37,120 bases of DNA, taken from positions 1 to 37,120 of the forward strand of contig CAZEBW010000031.1 of the NCBI GenBank assembly GCA_964510205.1, in the 5' to 3' direction. The translations under genes were made by a program, and so were the position numbers. Positions 7,391 through 14,810 of the stretch are shown in pieces. Position 1 is the first letter of the stretch; the number at the start of each line of letters is the position of its first letter. Source of the stretch: CAZEBW01 sp964510205. GTDB lineage: Bacteria; Chloroflexota; Anaerolineae; VGOG01. The notes beneath the pieces are model-generated. The model was not told the origin of the DNA. It made no database searches and worked only from the letters and a program-made list of their open reading frames with translations.

Positions 7391-8228
7391 CGCTGTAAAC
7401 TTCATCCATGGCCTCAGCTATGTCTTGTAGAGCCTTCACCTGCTCGGCGATGTCCTCCCGCAGGCGCTGGGCGCGGCCGGAATCCACGTCCTTGGCCCCG
7501 ATGAGCTGGAGCTGGGCGTAGACCGTACCCATAGCCGAAAGGGTGTTCTCCAACTGAAACTCGGCTTTCTCCATGGTGTTCTCCAAGCGCTGCAGGTTGT
7601 CCCAGTGGGTCTTCTTGCTGCGGATGGCCTCCCGCATCTGCTGGCGCACGGCCTCGTCGTCCTCCAGCTTCAGACGAGCCTCAAAATCCCTCAGAGCCGA
7701 CTGTACCGCTTGCGTGTCCCGCTTGATGATCTCGTCGTTCTCGTAGGCATCCAGCCGCCTGGCCAGGCCGAACACGCTGGCCACCCACTCGGTGATGCGG
7801 CGGGCGTCCTCCTCCAGGTGACTCCGCAGCACTCCCTGGCGGCTCTGCCGGATGAGGCCCTCGATGCGCTCGCGGTACTCCAACGCCTTCTGCACCTTAT
7901 CCCGATATTTCGCGCTGCGCAATTCGCTGGCATTGAACTGCCCGCGCAGCATGTCGGCCACGACCTGTTGGGCCAAAGCCGGGTCGGTGAGGCTGGTGTA
8001 GATAATCAGCGCCTCGGCCACCACGCCGATGACCAGCCAATACCACCACTGCCACCAGGGGAAGGGGCTGGGGAAGAGAAAGATCAATATGATCGTGACG
8101 GCAATGGTAAGCGCGCTCTCCAGCCGAAAGAGGGCAAAGGAAAGCATCGCCTGCCACGCCTGGCGCTCCAATTTTGTTCGAAAGAGACCTTTGGCCATAA
8201 AACCTTCCCTTGATAAGTAGATCTCCAT
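7377..8228 (-). CDS. Membrane protein with long coiled-coil domain
   Basis: 283 residues (273 if the second in-frame ATG at 8198, MAKGLFRTK, is used; both have a usable AAGG-type ribosome-binding site). Two hydrophobic segments, roughly residues 38-55 (LESALTIAVTIILIFLF) and 58-77 (PWWQWWYWLVIGVVAEALII), form a hairpin in the membrane. The rest (about 85-283) is charged, highly helical and predicted coiled coil (YRERIEGLIRQSRQGVL, RLENTMEKAEFQLENTL). I do not recognise a named family. Its neighbours (VWA, solute-binding and PspA proteins on the same strand) suggest a role in the envelope, and the helical cytoplasmic domain resembles partners of PspA in general style only. Its last codons are part of the downstream 25-bp repeat array. 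Confidence 0.75.
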   Translation of the reverse strand: MEIYLSREGFMAKGLFRTKLERQAWQAMLSFALFRLESALTIAVTIILIFLFPSPFPWWQWWYWLVIGVVAEALIIYTSLTDPALAQQVVADMLRGQFNASELRSAKYRDKVQKALEYRERIEGLIRQSRQGVLRSHLEEDARRITEWVASVFGLARRLDAYENDEIIKRDTQAVQSALRDFEARLKLEDDEAVRQQMREAIRSKKTHWDNLQRLENTMEKAEFQLENTLSAMGTVYAQLQLIGAKDVDSGRAQRLREDIAEQVKALQDIAEAMDEVYSGLRD

Positions 8229-8236
8229 AAATTCCT

Positions 8237-8353
8237 TTCACTTTTGCCTGCCCCGCGCCGCCGTGGAACAGGCGGCGCTAGAGGCCAGAAACGCGCTAAA
8301 AAGCCCTCCCGCACCGGCTCTTCAGGCCGGTGCGGCCAGAGATAAAAGTGCAA
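8237..8353. repeat. Compound palindromic element with two GC-rich hairpins
   Basis: GCGCCGCC/GGCGGCGC (8255-8262 with 8271-8278) and CCGCACCGGC/GCCGGTGCGG (8309-8318 with 8326-8335) are perfect stems. Flanking CTTTCACTTTT and AAAAGTGCAAAG form an imperfect outer stem, giving a cruciform-like layout similar to the elements at 13643-13753 and 20019-20115. It lies in a 243-bp gap and could terminate transcription or be a REP-like element. Confidence 0.65.
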
Positions 8354-8471
8354 AGAACTTTTGGCGAGTTACTTATAACCCCGCGCCGATAGACCCGGTT
8401 GGTGCAGCAAGTGTTTAAGCCACTCTAGTCATTTCAGGTTGCTGCCTCCGGCCCGGAAGTACCCAACACTT

Positions 8472-8924
8472 TCAGTTCAGCTTGGAAAGTTGGGCCTTCA
8501 GTTTGGACAGGTTGTCTTGCATTTCCTGAAGGTACTGATCCGCAAAAGCTGCTCCGACACCAAATTCTTCCCGTTCCATATTGAAGTTAATCAGATCAAA
8601 GCGGTAATAGATCTTGTGAAGTAGACTCAAAACCTCTGGAGCCTTTAGATCTTCGATATACTTAGAGAGTTCAACATTCGTGGAATCCCAAAGAGCAGTG
8701 TAAATTCGTGAGAAAGACACTCTCTTCTCATCTTTGAACTTGACGAGAGTCTGGCAGCGAGAGACACCTTCTTCCACCTCTTCAACAATTGCTGATAGAA
8801 GCACCTCGCTGCGTTCACGCCGCTCACGCCGATCCATAACTCGTCTGATGTATTCAGCCAACACACTGAATGCAAATCCAAGGACTGCGCCGAAGCCAAT
8901 CAAGCATACGTCTGTCCAGCTCAT
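8472..8924 (-). CDS. Membrane-anchored hypothetical protein
   Basis: 150 residues from the ATG at 8924, which has AGGAGA 9 nt upstream. An in-frame GTG at 8945 overlaps that ribosome-binding site and is less likely. One N-terminal transmembrane segment (WTDVCLIGFGAVLGFAFSVL, about residues 3-22) is followed by a basic stretch (RRVMDRRERRERSE) and a helical soluble domain that ends in coiled coil (LQEMQDNLSKLKAQLSKLN). The topology is probably a signal anchor with a cytoplasmic C-terminal domain, by the positive-inside rule. I do not recognise the family. It sits between the VWA gene and the coiled-coil membrane gene, but codon and base use look more AT-rich than these neighbours, so it may be a later arrival. 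Confidence 0.65.
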   Translation of the reverse strand: MSWTDVCLIGFGAVLGFAFSVLAEYIRRVMDRRERRERSEVLLSAIVEEVEEGVSRCQTLVKFKDEKRVSFSRIYTALWDSTNVELSKYIEDLKAPEVLSLLHKIYYRFDLINFNMEREEFGVGAAFADQYLQEMQDNLSKLKAQLSKLN

Positions 8925-9087
8925 ATATTCAGGTCTCCTGAGCACTGTGTGTTAATCCACAAATCGTCGACTGGCGCGTAGAGCGCCACAACTTGGCAAT
9001 AGGTTGTCTGTCGGCAGCCAGAGGCGCCTGTGATCTGAAAGCTGCGAGCGAATCTTCGCAAGGGTTACTCCTACCTGAATGGATACC

Positions 9088-10788
9088 TTAGAAGTAAGTG
9101 GACAGTATCTTGTACAACTGCCGGATACTCTCCAAATCCCCTGTCCGCACCTGACCGCCGGTGGCCTCGGCCAGGGCCTCCAGGGTGTCGTAGTCGGCGT
9201 CGTCGCCGTAGGCGATGCAGAAGACGACGATAGGCGCACCGCCCTCGTTTCCCGCCCGCATTTTCTGCGCTAACTCACGCAGGCTGATGCGGGAGTTGTT
9301 CTCCAGCCCGTCGGTCATGGCCACGATGGCGTTGATGCGCTCGCTGTCGTTCAACTGCTGCAAGCGGACGTACGCGGCGTTGACGGCGTCCAGCAGAGCC
9401 GTGTCGCCGCTGGCCTCAAGCGCGTCAACTGCTGCCGTGAGGTCGGCCCGGTTCTGGCCTAGCTCGTCCAACGGGATGATGTTGTTCACCTGGCTGGAGA
9501 ACTCCACCAGCCCCACCCGCTCCATATCGCCCTTGATCTGATCCAGGAAGACGCGCAGCGCCTCTTGAGCGTTGTCCAGCTTCTCGCCTCTCATGCTGCC
9601 CGAGGTGTCCACCACCAGATAGACGTTGGTGTGGCGCTTGGTGTACCACCAGGCGTCCTTGACCACCTCCACCACCGCCGGGCTGGGCACCTGCAGCGTG
9701 GTCTGGGGCTGGGCGGGATTCACTCCGTTCTGCGGCTGGATGGGCGAGGCCGGGTCGTCCAGGGGGATGGAGAGGTCAGCCGGGCGGTAGCCATAGGAGA
9801 GAATCAGCATCTGGGCGTATTGGGAGGTGACGAAATCGCGCAAGTGCCCGAAGACCACGCGCTGCTCGTCGGTGAGGCCTGGCGTTTCCAGCAGCGCCAG
9901 GGGGTGGTCTTCCCACAGCGAGCCTTCGACGGGATAGACGGCCACCAGGCGGCCTGGGGCGTTGGCCTGACTGTTGAAGTAGATGACCAATTGCTCCTGG
10001 CAGACGAAGGCGTCCAAATACGCGGGCCCCTTTTCCAGCACCTGCTGGACCACGGCCCACTCCCCCTCGCCATAGTAGCGCACCGTTTTCTCGATGGCCT
10101 CGACGTAGTCCAGGGTGGCCTGCTGCTGGGCGTCCTCAATGGTCAGGCCCCTGGTCTTACCCGCGCCAGCGTAGAACTCGGCCAGGGTGGCCAAGAGACC
10201 GCTGGCCGAACTGGTGGAGGGATGGCTCCACTTGAAGCTGGGGTCGCTTTGGGCCTTGGCCAGGATGTCCTCCCAGCCGACGCTGCTGTCCGGATAGCCG
10301 AAGGAGCGCGCCACGTCCTCCCACATAGCGATCACCACCGGGCTCACAGCGTAGCGAGCGGTCTCGCCCACCAGCGGCGACTCGCTCCCGGTTTGCGCCA
10401 TCCAGGCCCGGTCCAGTTGATCCAGCCAGATGGACGAATCGGGGCTGATGGCCTGGAAATCGCCGTCCAGCGCCCTCCCGATCATGGCCTCCGGCTCCAG
10501 CTCGATGCTCCGCACGGTCATCCGCTCTCCCTGATCGGTCTTGAGCTGCTGGTCGTTGAAGCGGCTCACCAGCTCCTCGAACAGGGCTTGCTTCTCAGGG
10601 GAATAGGCCACCGTCAGCGTCGCGCCGCTGGGGGGAGTCGCGGAGGGGCGAAGTTGCTCAGAAGACGGTAGTAGATTGGTCACAGTCTTTACCAGCACGG
10701 TGCAGCTCGCGCAGATGACGATCAAGATAATGAATGCCACCAACAGGATGACCCAAATCGTGTTACGGGGATTTCTCTTACGTCTCAT
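9088..10788 (-). CDS. Membrane-anchored solute-binding / VWA fusion protein
   Basis: 566 residues from the ATG at 10788 (MRRKRNPRN, with GAGGAT just upstream). An ATG 57 bp further upstream lies inside repeat DNA and is not favoured. An N-terminal transmembrane anchor (IWVILLVAFIILIVICASC) is followed by an extracellular solute-binding-like domain (about 55-370: TLTVAYSPEKQALFEELVSRFN, DFQAISPDSSIWLDQLDRAW). A C-terminal von Willebrand A domain (about 389-566) has an intact MIDAS: DTSGS, the threonine in SGDTALLDA and MTDG. VWA domains bind metal-dependent protein ligands. The fusion suggests that ligand sensing is coupled to protein assembly outside the membrane. No permease is nearby. It forms a tandem with the solute-binding gene at 10864-12063, separated only by repeat DNA. 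Confidence 0.85.
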   Translation of the reverse strand: MRRKRNPRNTIWVILLVAFIILIVICASCTVLVKTVTNLLPSSEQLRPSATPPSGATLTVAYSPEKQALFEELVSRFNDQQLKTDQGERMTVRSIELEPEAMIGRALDGDFQAISPDSSIWLDQLDRAWMAQTGSESPLVGETARYAVSPVVIAMWEDVARSFGYPDSSVGWEDILAKAQSDPSFKWSHPSTSSASGLLATLAEFYAGAGKTRGLTIEDAQQQATLDYVEAIEKTVRYYGEGEWAVVQQVLEKGPAYLDAFVCQEQLVIYFNSQANAPGRLVAVYPVEGSLWEDHPLALLETPGLTDEQRVVFGHLRDFVTSQYAQMLILSYGYRPADLSIPLDDPASPIQPQNGVNPAQPQTTLQVPSPAVVEVVKDAWWYTKRHTNVYLVVDTSGSMRGEKLDNAQEALRVFLDQIKGDMERVGLVEFSSQVNNIIPLDELGQNRADLTAAVDALEASGDTALLDAVNAAYVRLQQLNDSERINAIVAMTDGLENNSRISLRELAQKMRAGNEGGAPIVVFCIAYGDDADYDTLEALAEATGGQVRTGDLESIRQLYKILSTYF

Positions 10789-10794
10789 ATCCTC

Positions 10795-10862
10795 ATTGCC
10801 TCGTCGCCTCACTTGCTCACTTGCCTCGCTGCCTCGTTGCCTCATCGCCTCATCGCCTCGTT
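10795..10862 (-). repeat. GAGGCRAYGAGGC low-complexity repeat between two genes
   Basis: On the minus strand the whole spacer is degenerate GAGGCGATGAGGCAACGAGG-type repeat. It starts directly after the TAG stop of the solute-binding gene (10864-10866) and ends just before the VWA start codon. It supplies several GAGG ribosome-binding-site-like motifs. A short relative follows the DUF1461 stop at 34571. Confidence 0.8.
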
Positions 10863-10863
10863 C

Positions 10864-12063
10864 CTACCTCTGGGCCACGTTGAGATCGAACCAGCGCAGC
10901 AGGGCCATCAGCACGTCGCGGTCGGGCGAGCGCATGGCAGTGGTGCGGGGCACGACGGTCATGGCCCCCTGCTCCTGCCAGCGAACGAACAGGCTGTCCT
11001 CGCCGGTGACGGGCACCTCGGGGTTAGCCGGACGCAGGCCCCGCTCCACGGCCTTCTGCTGCACCTCAGGCGTCAGCAGGTACTTCTCGAATTCCAGGGC
11101 GGCGTTCTTCTCCAGGGCGGTGGTCTCCGGCCCCATCCACACGGTGAAGGGGAAATCGAACCAGGTGAGGTACTGGGGATAGACGATGACCAGCGGGTCC
11201 TCCCAGCGGGTCTGGATGCCGGCCATGTGGGACAGGAGATCGCTCTCCAGCAGTTGTCCCCCGTCGCCCATGGAGTAGCCGAACAGGGCCAGGTTCTCCA
11301 CCGAGTAGGCCCCCAGGCTGGAGAAGTCGGTCACCGCGCCCATCAACTCGCCCAGCCACTGTTGGAACTCGGGATCGGTCACGTCGGCGGTGGTGATGTT
11401 GGTCTTCTGGTAGTACTCGCCGGCCGCAGCGACCATGGCCGCCAGTCCCCCCACGTTCTTGCGGGGGTTGGGCACCACCAGCTTGAAGTAGCCCCAGCCC
11501 GGCTCGCCGCCCAGTTCGGGCCAGCCGCCCGTGGCTGTGGCTGCGTCGTGGATGGCCTGCCAGTCAATCTCGCCATACTTTTCCCGCAGCACCTCGGCGC
11601 GGCTGGAGTAGATGCCCCAGGAGAACAGGGAGACGGCGATGGGCCGGGCGCGGTACTCCCCGTCGGTGAGGAACACGTCGCGCCCCAGTTTCTCTTTGTA
11701 GGCGGCGTTGACCAGCTCCACCAGGTAGCGGCTGTCGGGAATCCAGGCGGTGGGCAGCGGGTCCATCTCCTCCCGTTCGTAGCGGCCCATGGCCGTCAGC
11801 CCGTCCATGGGGATCACGGTGACCTCGATGGGCTGGCCCTCCAGCGTATGCACGTCCGCATTGAACTGCTTCGCCGCCTCCCGCACCCAGGGTTCTACCG
11901 GCAGCGCGCAGACGATGCGCACTTCCAGCGTCTCGTTAGCGCCAGCCGTGGGGGCCGTCACCACGCCCTCTTGCTGGCCCAGCCAGCGGGCGAAGAAGGA
12001 CCCGGCGACGATGAGAACCGCCGCCAACACGACAACAAAAAACACGATCCGGGTTCGACTCAT
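10864..12063 (-). CDS. Membrane-anchored extracellular solute-binding protein
   Basis: 399 residues, starting at an ATG with GGAGGGATGAGG upstream that overlaps the end of the preceding gene (6-bp gap). An N-terminal hydrophobic segment (IVFFVVVLAAVLIVAGSFFA) lacks a lipobox and probably serves as an uncleaved anchor. The remainder resembles type-2 extracellular solute-binding domains: LEVRIVCALPVEPWVREAAKQFN, GWGYFKLVVPNPRKNVGGL, FPFTVWMGPETTALEKNAALEFEKYLLTPEVQQ. It is the N-terminal relative of the adjacent solute-binding/VWA fusion, so the two probably arose by duplication and act together. The lack of transporter genes argues for sensing or scaffolding rather than import. The ligand is unknown. 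Confidence 0.82.
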   Translation of the reverse strand: MSRTRIVFFVVVLAAVLIVAGSFFARWLGQQEGVVTAPTAGANETLEVRIVCALPVEPWVREAAKQFNADVHTLEGQPIEVTVIPMDGLTAMGRYEREEMDPLPTAWIPDSRYLVELVNAAYKEKLGRDVFLTDGEYRARPIAVSLFSWGIYSSRAEVLREKYGEIDWQAIHDAATATGGWPELGGEPGWGYFKLVVPNPRKNVGGLAAMVAAAGEYYQKTNITTADVTDPEFQQWLGELMGAVTDFSSLGAYSVENLALFGYSMGDGGQLLESDLLSHMAGIQTRWEDPLVIVYPQYLTWFDFPFTVWMGPETTALEKNAALEFEKYLLTPEVQQKAVERGLRPANPEVPVTGEDSLFVRWQEQGAMTVVPRTTAMRSPDRDVLMALLRWFDLNVAQR

Positions 12064-12069
12064 TTATCC

Positions 12070-13365
12070 TCATCCCTCCAACGGTTCCATATTCGGCAGG
12101 TTCACTCTCCTTGGCTCCAGCATTTTGAGTCGTCTAAGGCCCTCGGCAAACGAAAACAGACCTTCTCCAGCCCACTCGGGCATCCGTATCAACTCGGATA
12201 GCTGTTGAGGATCACTTGAAGACACAAGTAGCCCTTCTGCTTCTGATACTTCCCAGTTCGTCACGAGCAAATGGCCATACCGCCTCCAGAAATCCTCATC
12301 GCGCACGGCAAGAAGACCCCCAAATTCGTAGTTCCCGGACACGAGGTTAATTCCAAAACTGGTGCATTCAAAGTTGTAAGCACCTTTGTGATCTCGAAAC
12401 CATCGTAGAGGCTCGCACTCCTGGAAAAACCAATCGACCTTCAGCCGTCGCACACCCTTCTCTACTTCCTCGCCGCTGAAAAGCTCTTCGTAAAGTTCTC
12501 GATAGGCCGTGAAGGAGGGGTTGAGCTCAGCATATGAATCCACCATTGGTTGATGGAATGCTTTTGGTATCACGCTGAGCATCCCTTGAGCATCAGCAAC
12601 AAGCCGTGATCTCCTCTGAATAGGAATCACAAAATCATTGTGCGGCTCCGGGCGAGCCATTGCAAAGAGCACTGCAAGACCACCGGCACACATACGACCA
12701 CGGAAGTTGAGAAGACCAGAGCCGTCAGGCAATAGTTGCTGACGTAAGGGTAGAAGCTCCGTTTTGCTAGAGACAGTTTTTTCAATGCTGAAATCAGTGG
12801 CAACAAGGGCTTGGACGAGCTCGTCAAGCAACAAACCAATCGTGAACCGGTAGCGCAAAAACTCATCGAGTGCAAAAGACGCTGCAAGATGACTGGTACT
12901 GAGATCTAAGTCAATTAGTCGGTATATCGGCGCATTCCAGATTCGAAGCCCCATCTGCTCAATAGACGCAAGAAGATGCGCTACGCTTTCTTTGGGTACC
13001 TGAGCTTCTGGAGGGGTAGCTGAAATCAGCTGACATCTCTCTTGGCCTCCGTCCAATTCTACAGAAAGTCCAATCCAATCAAGCCTGGAAGCAACAGCGG
13101 TGTCAATTCGCGCCCCATCGACATTGAGAGCATATGGAAGCAGGTTTCCCAGTTCCAGATTCTCAGGAGTGTAGTAACGTACGAGAGCTTTAGTCACGAG
13201 GCCATCCCTGACCACTCTAGCACCGTTTGCGATTCTGGATGCTGTAACGGCCTTCTCATCCTCGTCTCTCCATTTGCGATGAGCCGTCTTGAGAGCCGAG
13301 ACCAGATCACGAATGGATATTCCAAGTAACCCCGCTATAGTTGCAATAACACCGGGATCCAACAT
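12070..13365 (-). CDS. Hypothetical protein with a Nudix-like box
   Basis: 431 residues with an AGAGGAG ribosome-binding site. I do not recognise the overall family. Residues 287-300 read AYRELYEELFSGEE, a degenerate Nudix box (REx2EE core). It follows a hydrophobic/basic strand pattern (NDFVIPIQRRSRLVADAQGMLSVIPKAFHQP, 243-273) that matches the usual approach to a Nudix box, including a glycine before the box-bearing helix. Standard Nudix hydrolases have G-x5-E-x7-REUXEEXGU, and here the final EExGU is altered (EELFSGEE), so activity is uncertain. The N-terminal 200 residues are mixed alpha/beta without an assignable domain. Base use is more AT-rich than in the flanking solute-binding genes, so it may have been inserted into the envelope cluster. 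Its stop is 6 bp from the next start. Confidence 0.6.
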   Translation of the reverse strand: MLDPGVIATIAGLLGISIRDLVSALKTAHRKWRDEDEKAVTASRIANGARVVRDGLVTKALVRYYTPENLELGNLLPYALNVDGARIDTAVASRLDWIGLSVELDGGQERCQLISATPPEAQVPKESVAHLLASIEQMGLRIWNAPIYRLIDLDLSTSHLAASFALDEFLRYRFTIGLLLDELVQALVATDFSIEKTVSSKTELLPLRQQLLPDGSGLLNFRGRMCAGGLAVLFAMARPEPHNDFVIPIQRRSRLVADAQGMLSVIPKAFHQPMVDSYAELNPSFTAYRELYEELFSGEEVEKGVRRLKVDWFFQECEPLRWFRDHKGAYNFECTSFGINLVSGNYEFGGLLAVRDEDFWRRYGHLLVTNWEVSEAEGLLVSSSDPQQLSELIRMPEWAGEGLFSFAEGLRRLKMLEPRRVNLPNMEPLEG

Positions 13366-13403
13366 CTTTAGTTTCTCCTCTGTTGAGCAGACCCGGATCT
13401 ACG

Positions 13404-13622
13404 TCAGAGCTTGACCTCTCGGTCGCGCAGGACGAAATAGGCTATGATGCCCAGCGGCCCGGTGGCCGAGATGAGCAGCAGCCAGATGCAGCCTGTCTTG
13501 CCCCTCTTCTCCGCGTCTTGATAGACCCAGAACATGGCCACCAGGGTCAGGATAAAGATAGCGAGAAAACAGAGGCCGACGAGACACGAGCCGAAAAGGT
13601 CAAATCCGTTGCCATTGTACAT
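13404..13622 (-). CDS. Small two-TM protein with PLDc_N-like domain
   Basis: 72 residues. Two transmembrane helices (about residues 12-34 and 44-64) flank a VYQDAEKRGKTGCIW loop, ending in LGIIAYFVLRDRE. This is the pattern of the phospholipase D/cardiolipin synthase N-terminal membrane domain (PLDc_N) when found alone. Such stand-alone versions are common small membrane proteins with no catalytic part. It lies between the PspA gene and the Nudix-box gene on the same strand, with a 38-bp gap to the latter, so it is likely part of the same transcript. The location next to PspA fits a membrane-stress role, as PspA modules often include small membrane partners, but this is inference. Confidence 0.75.
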   Translation of the reverse strand: MYNGNGFDLFGSCLVGLCFLAIFILTLVAMFWVYQDAEKRGKTGCIWLLLISATGPLGIIAYFVLRDREVKL

Positions 13623-13642
13623 GATATCACACCTCCAAAGCT

Positions 13643-13753
13643 GCGCGGGGCTGAAGTCCCCGCGCTGAGAGAACGAAGCCCCTTCGGGGCTGGGCCTAGC
13701 CCGCAGGGCTTTGTTCTTTTAGCCCAGAGCTTTAGCTCGGGGCTTGCTTTAGC
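13643..13753. repeat. Cluster of GC-rich hairpins (REP-like)
   Basis: GCGCGGGG/CCCCGCGC (13643-13650 with 13658-13665) and AGCCCC/GGGGCT (13677-13682 with 13686-13691) are perfect stems. Further nested pairs (AGCCC/GGGCT, GAGC/GCTC) continue to about 13745. The 'GGGGCTAAAGCCCC' wording is typical of dispersed palindromic elements of Chloroflexota and cyanobacteria. Confidence 0.7.
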
Positions 13754-13799
13754 GAACCTTCACCGCCGTGCCGCTGGCAGTGGCCTTCAAGGGAAGCGG

Positions 13800-13851
13800 G
13801 GGGGCAAAGGCAACCCCTGCTCCCTTGCCCCCTTGCCCCCCTGCTCCCTTG
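13800..13851 (-). repeat. GGGAGCAGGGGGGCAAG low-complexity repeat after pspA
   Basis: On the minus strand, CAAGGGAGCAGGGGGGCAAG and similar units begin at the very next base after the PspA stop codon (TAG at 13852-13854). The same family occurs in frame in the giant secreted protein at 24511-24575. Confidence 0.8.
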
Positions 13852-14529
13852 CTATTCGATCCCCAGCCGCTGCTTGCGCTCGGCGAGCTGCTGATCTATG
13901 GCGTGGCGCTCCAGGATCTCGTCCATCTGGGCGTCCAGGCTGGTGGCCAGCATCTCGGTCTTGGCCGTGGCCTTGTCCAGGCGGGCGCGGATGGATTCGG
14001 CGATGCGAGCCACGTCCGCGTCACCCGACCCCGCCAGATCATCGAGCGAATCAATAGCCTCGGCGGTGATCTCCTTGGAGCGAGCCAGGTCCAACAGCGC
14101 CTGCAGCTCCTCCCGCTCCTGGCGGATGGTGGTCAGCTTGGCCTCCAGCTTCAGCCGCGCATCCTGCAGCGACTGGTACTCCTTCTCCTGGCGGGCAAGC
14201 TGCTCCTCGTAGTTCACCACCAGTCGCTGGGTGGAGTTGAGCTTGCTCTGAGCCGCCGCAGCCACCTCGTCCTTCCCATCTTTCAGGAAGAGGTCAATGT
14301 TGCGATCCAGCTCATCTGCCTTGCTCCGATACTCCTCCAGCTTGCGGCGCAGGGTCTTGACCTGCCCTCCCACCGTAGCCGTCGCGTCCTCCAGGTCCTC
14401 CAGGCTGTTCTCTATCTGGCGGATGTACTGATCCACCACAGCGATGGAATTGGACTTGAGCGCGGCGTCCACGATAGCGTGCAGGTTAGCCGAGATCAGC
14501 GTTCGAACTTTCTCCAACAGTGATGCCAT
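13852..14529 (-). CDS. pspA: PspA/IM30 family protein
   Basis: 225 residues, almost entirely helical coiled coil, with an AAGGAGGG ribosome-binding site. It has the PspA/Vipp1 order: an N-terminal amphipathic helix (MASLLEKVRTLISANLHAIVDAA), a second helix (VVDQYIRQIENSLEDLEDATATV), the long hairpin (about 50-150, KTLRRKLEEYRSKADELDRN) and a C-terminal helical part that ends in LGIE. PspA proteins are ESCRT-III-like and coat stressed membranes on the cytoplasmic face. The 'EDP' turn common in proteobacterial PspA is absent (ALKSN here). No PspF, PspB or PspC is nearby. Instead the downstream genes encode PLDc_N-like, solute-binding and VWA proteins, so regulation must differ from that of E. 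coli. Confidence 0.88.
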   Translation of the reverse strand: MASLLEKVRTLISANLHAIVDAALKSNSIAVVDQYIRQIENSLEDLEDATATVGGQVKTLRRKLEEYRSKADELDRNIDLFLKDGKDEVAAAAQSKLNSTQRLVVNYEEQLARQEKEYQSLQDARLKLEAKLTTIRQEREELQALLDLARSKEITAEAIDSLDDLAGSGDADVARIAESIRARLDKATAKTEMLATSLDAQMDEILERHAIDQQLAERKQRLGIE

Positions 14530-14581
14530 TTTCTAAACCCTCCTTTTTTAGTGATCCATCTTCTGATATTTCACTAGCCAT

Positions 14582-14590
14582 ATTCTACCA
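14582..14590 (-). promoter_or_regulatory. Possible extended -10 promoter of pspA
   Basis: Minus-strand TGGTAGAAT (14590-14582) is an extended -10 motif about 55 bp upstream of the PspA start. No good -35 is present, so support is limited. Confidence 0.35.
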
Positions 14591-14637
14591 CAGGACTTTC
14601 AACTTTGCATGACATGCAGCCGACAAAAGGCGGACAT

Positions 14638-14810
14638 CTCACGGACTAACCAATCTATACCCCCGACAATGTGTCACTGCGAGGAGCGCGTTTTGCGACG
14701 AAGCAGCCCCCCTGTTGCTAATGAGGAGATTGCTTCGGCCGAAAACCGCCGCCTCGCAATGACAGAAGCGTAGATGTTTCTGCTCACGGGCTAACTAATC
14801 TATATCCCCG
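14638..14810. repeat. TGTCACTGCGAG palindromic element flanked by a 28-bp direct repeat
   Basis: A 93-bp element (14672-14764) starts TGTCACTGCGAGGAGCG and ends CCTCGCAATGACA, with inverted ends and inner complementary parts (ACGAAGCA/TGCTTCG). This is a widely dispersed MITE-like palindrome. It is flanked by direct repeats at 14638-14665 and 14783-14810 that match at 25 of 28 bases. The second copy is the 3' end of the ATPase gene including its stop codon. Confidence 0.85.

Noticed and set aside
10789..10845. Earlier start for the VWA fusion protein
   Set aside because: The extra 19 residues are translated GAGGC repeat; the ATG at 10788 precedes the basic n-region and transmembrane anchor directly.
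10813..12201. Long open frame on the plus strand opposite the solute-binding gene
   Set aside because: It is the antisense of a clear signal-anchored solute-binding gene with its own ribosome-binding site; GC-rich third positions open such frames. The same holds for 24843-26783, 27759-29018 and 30096-32036.
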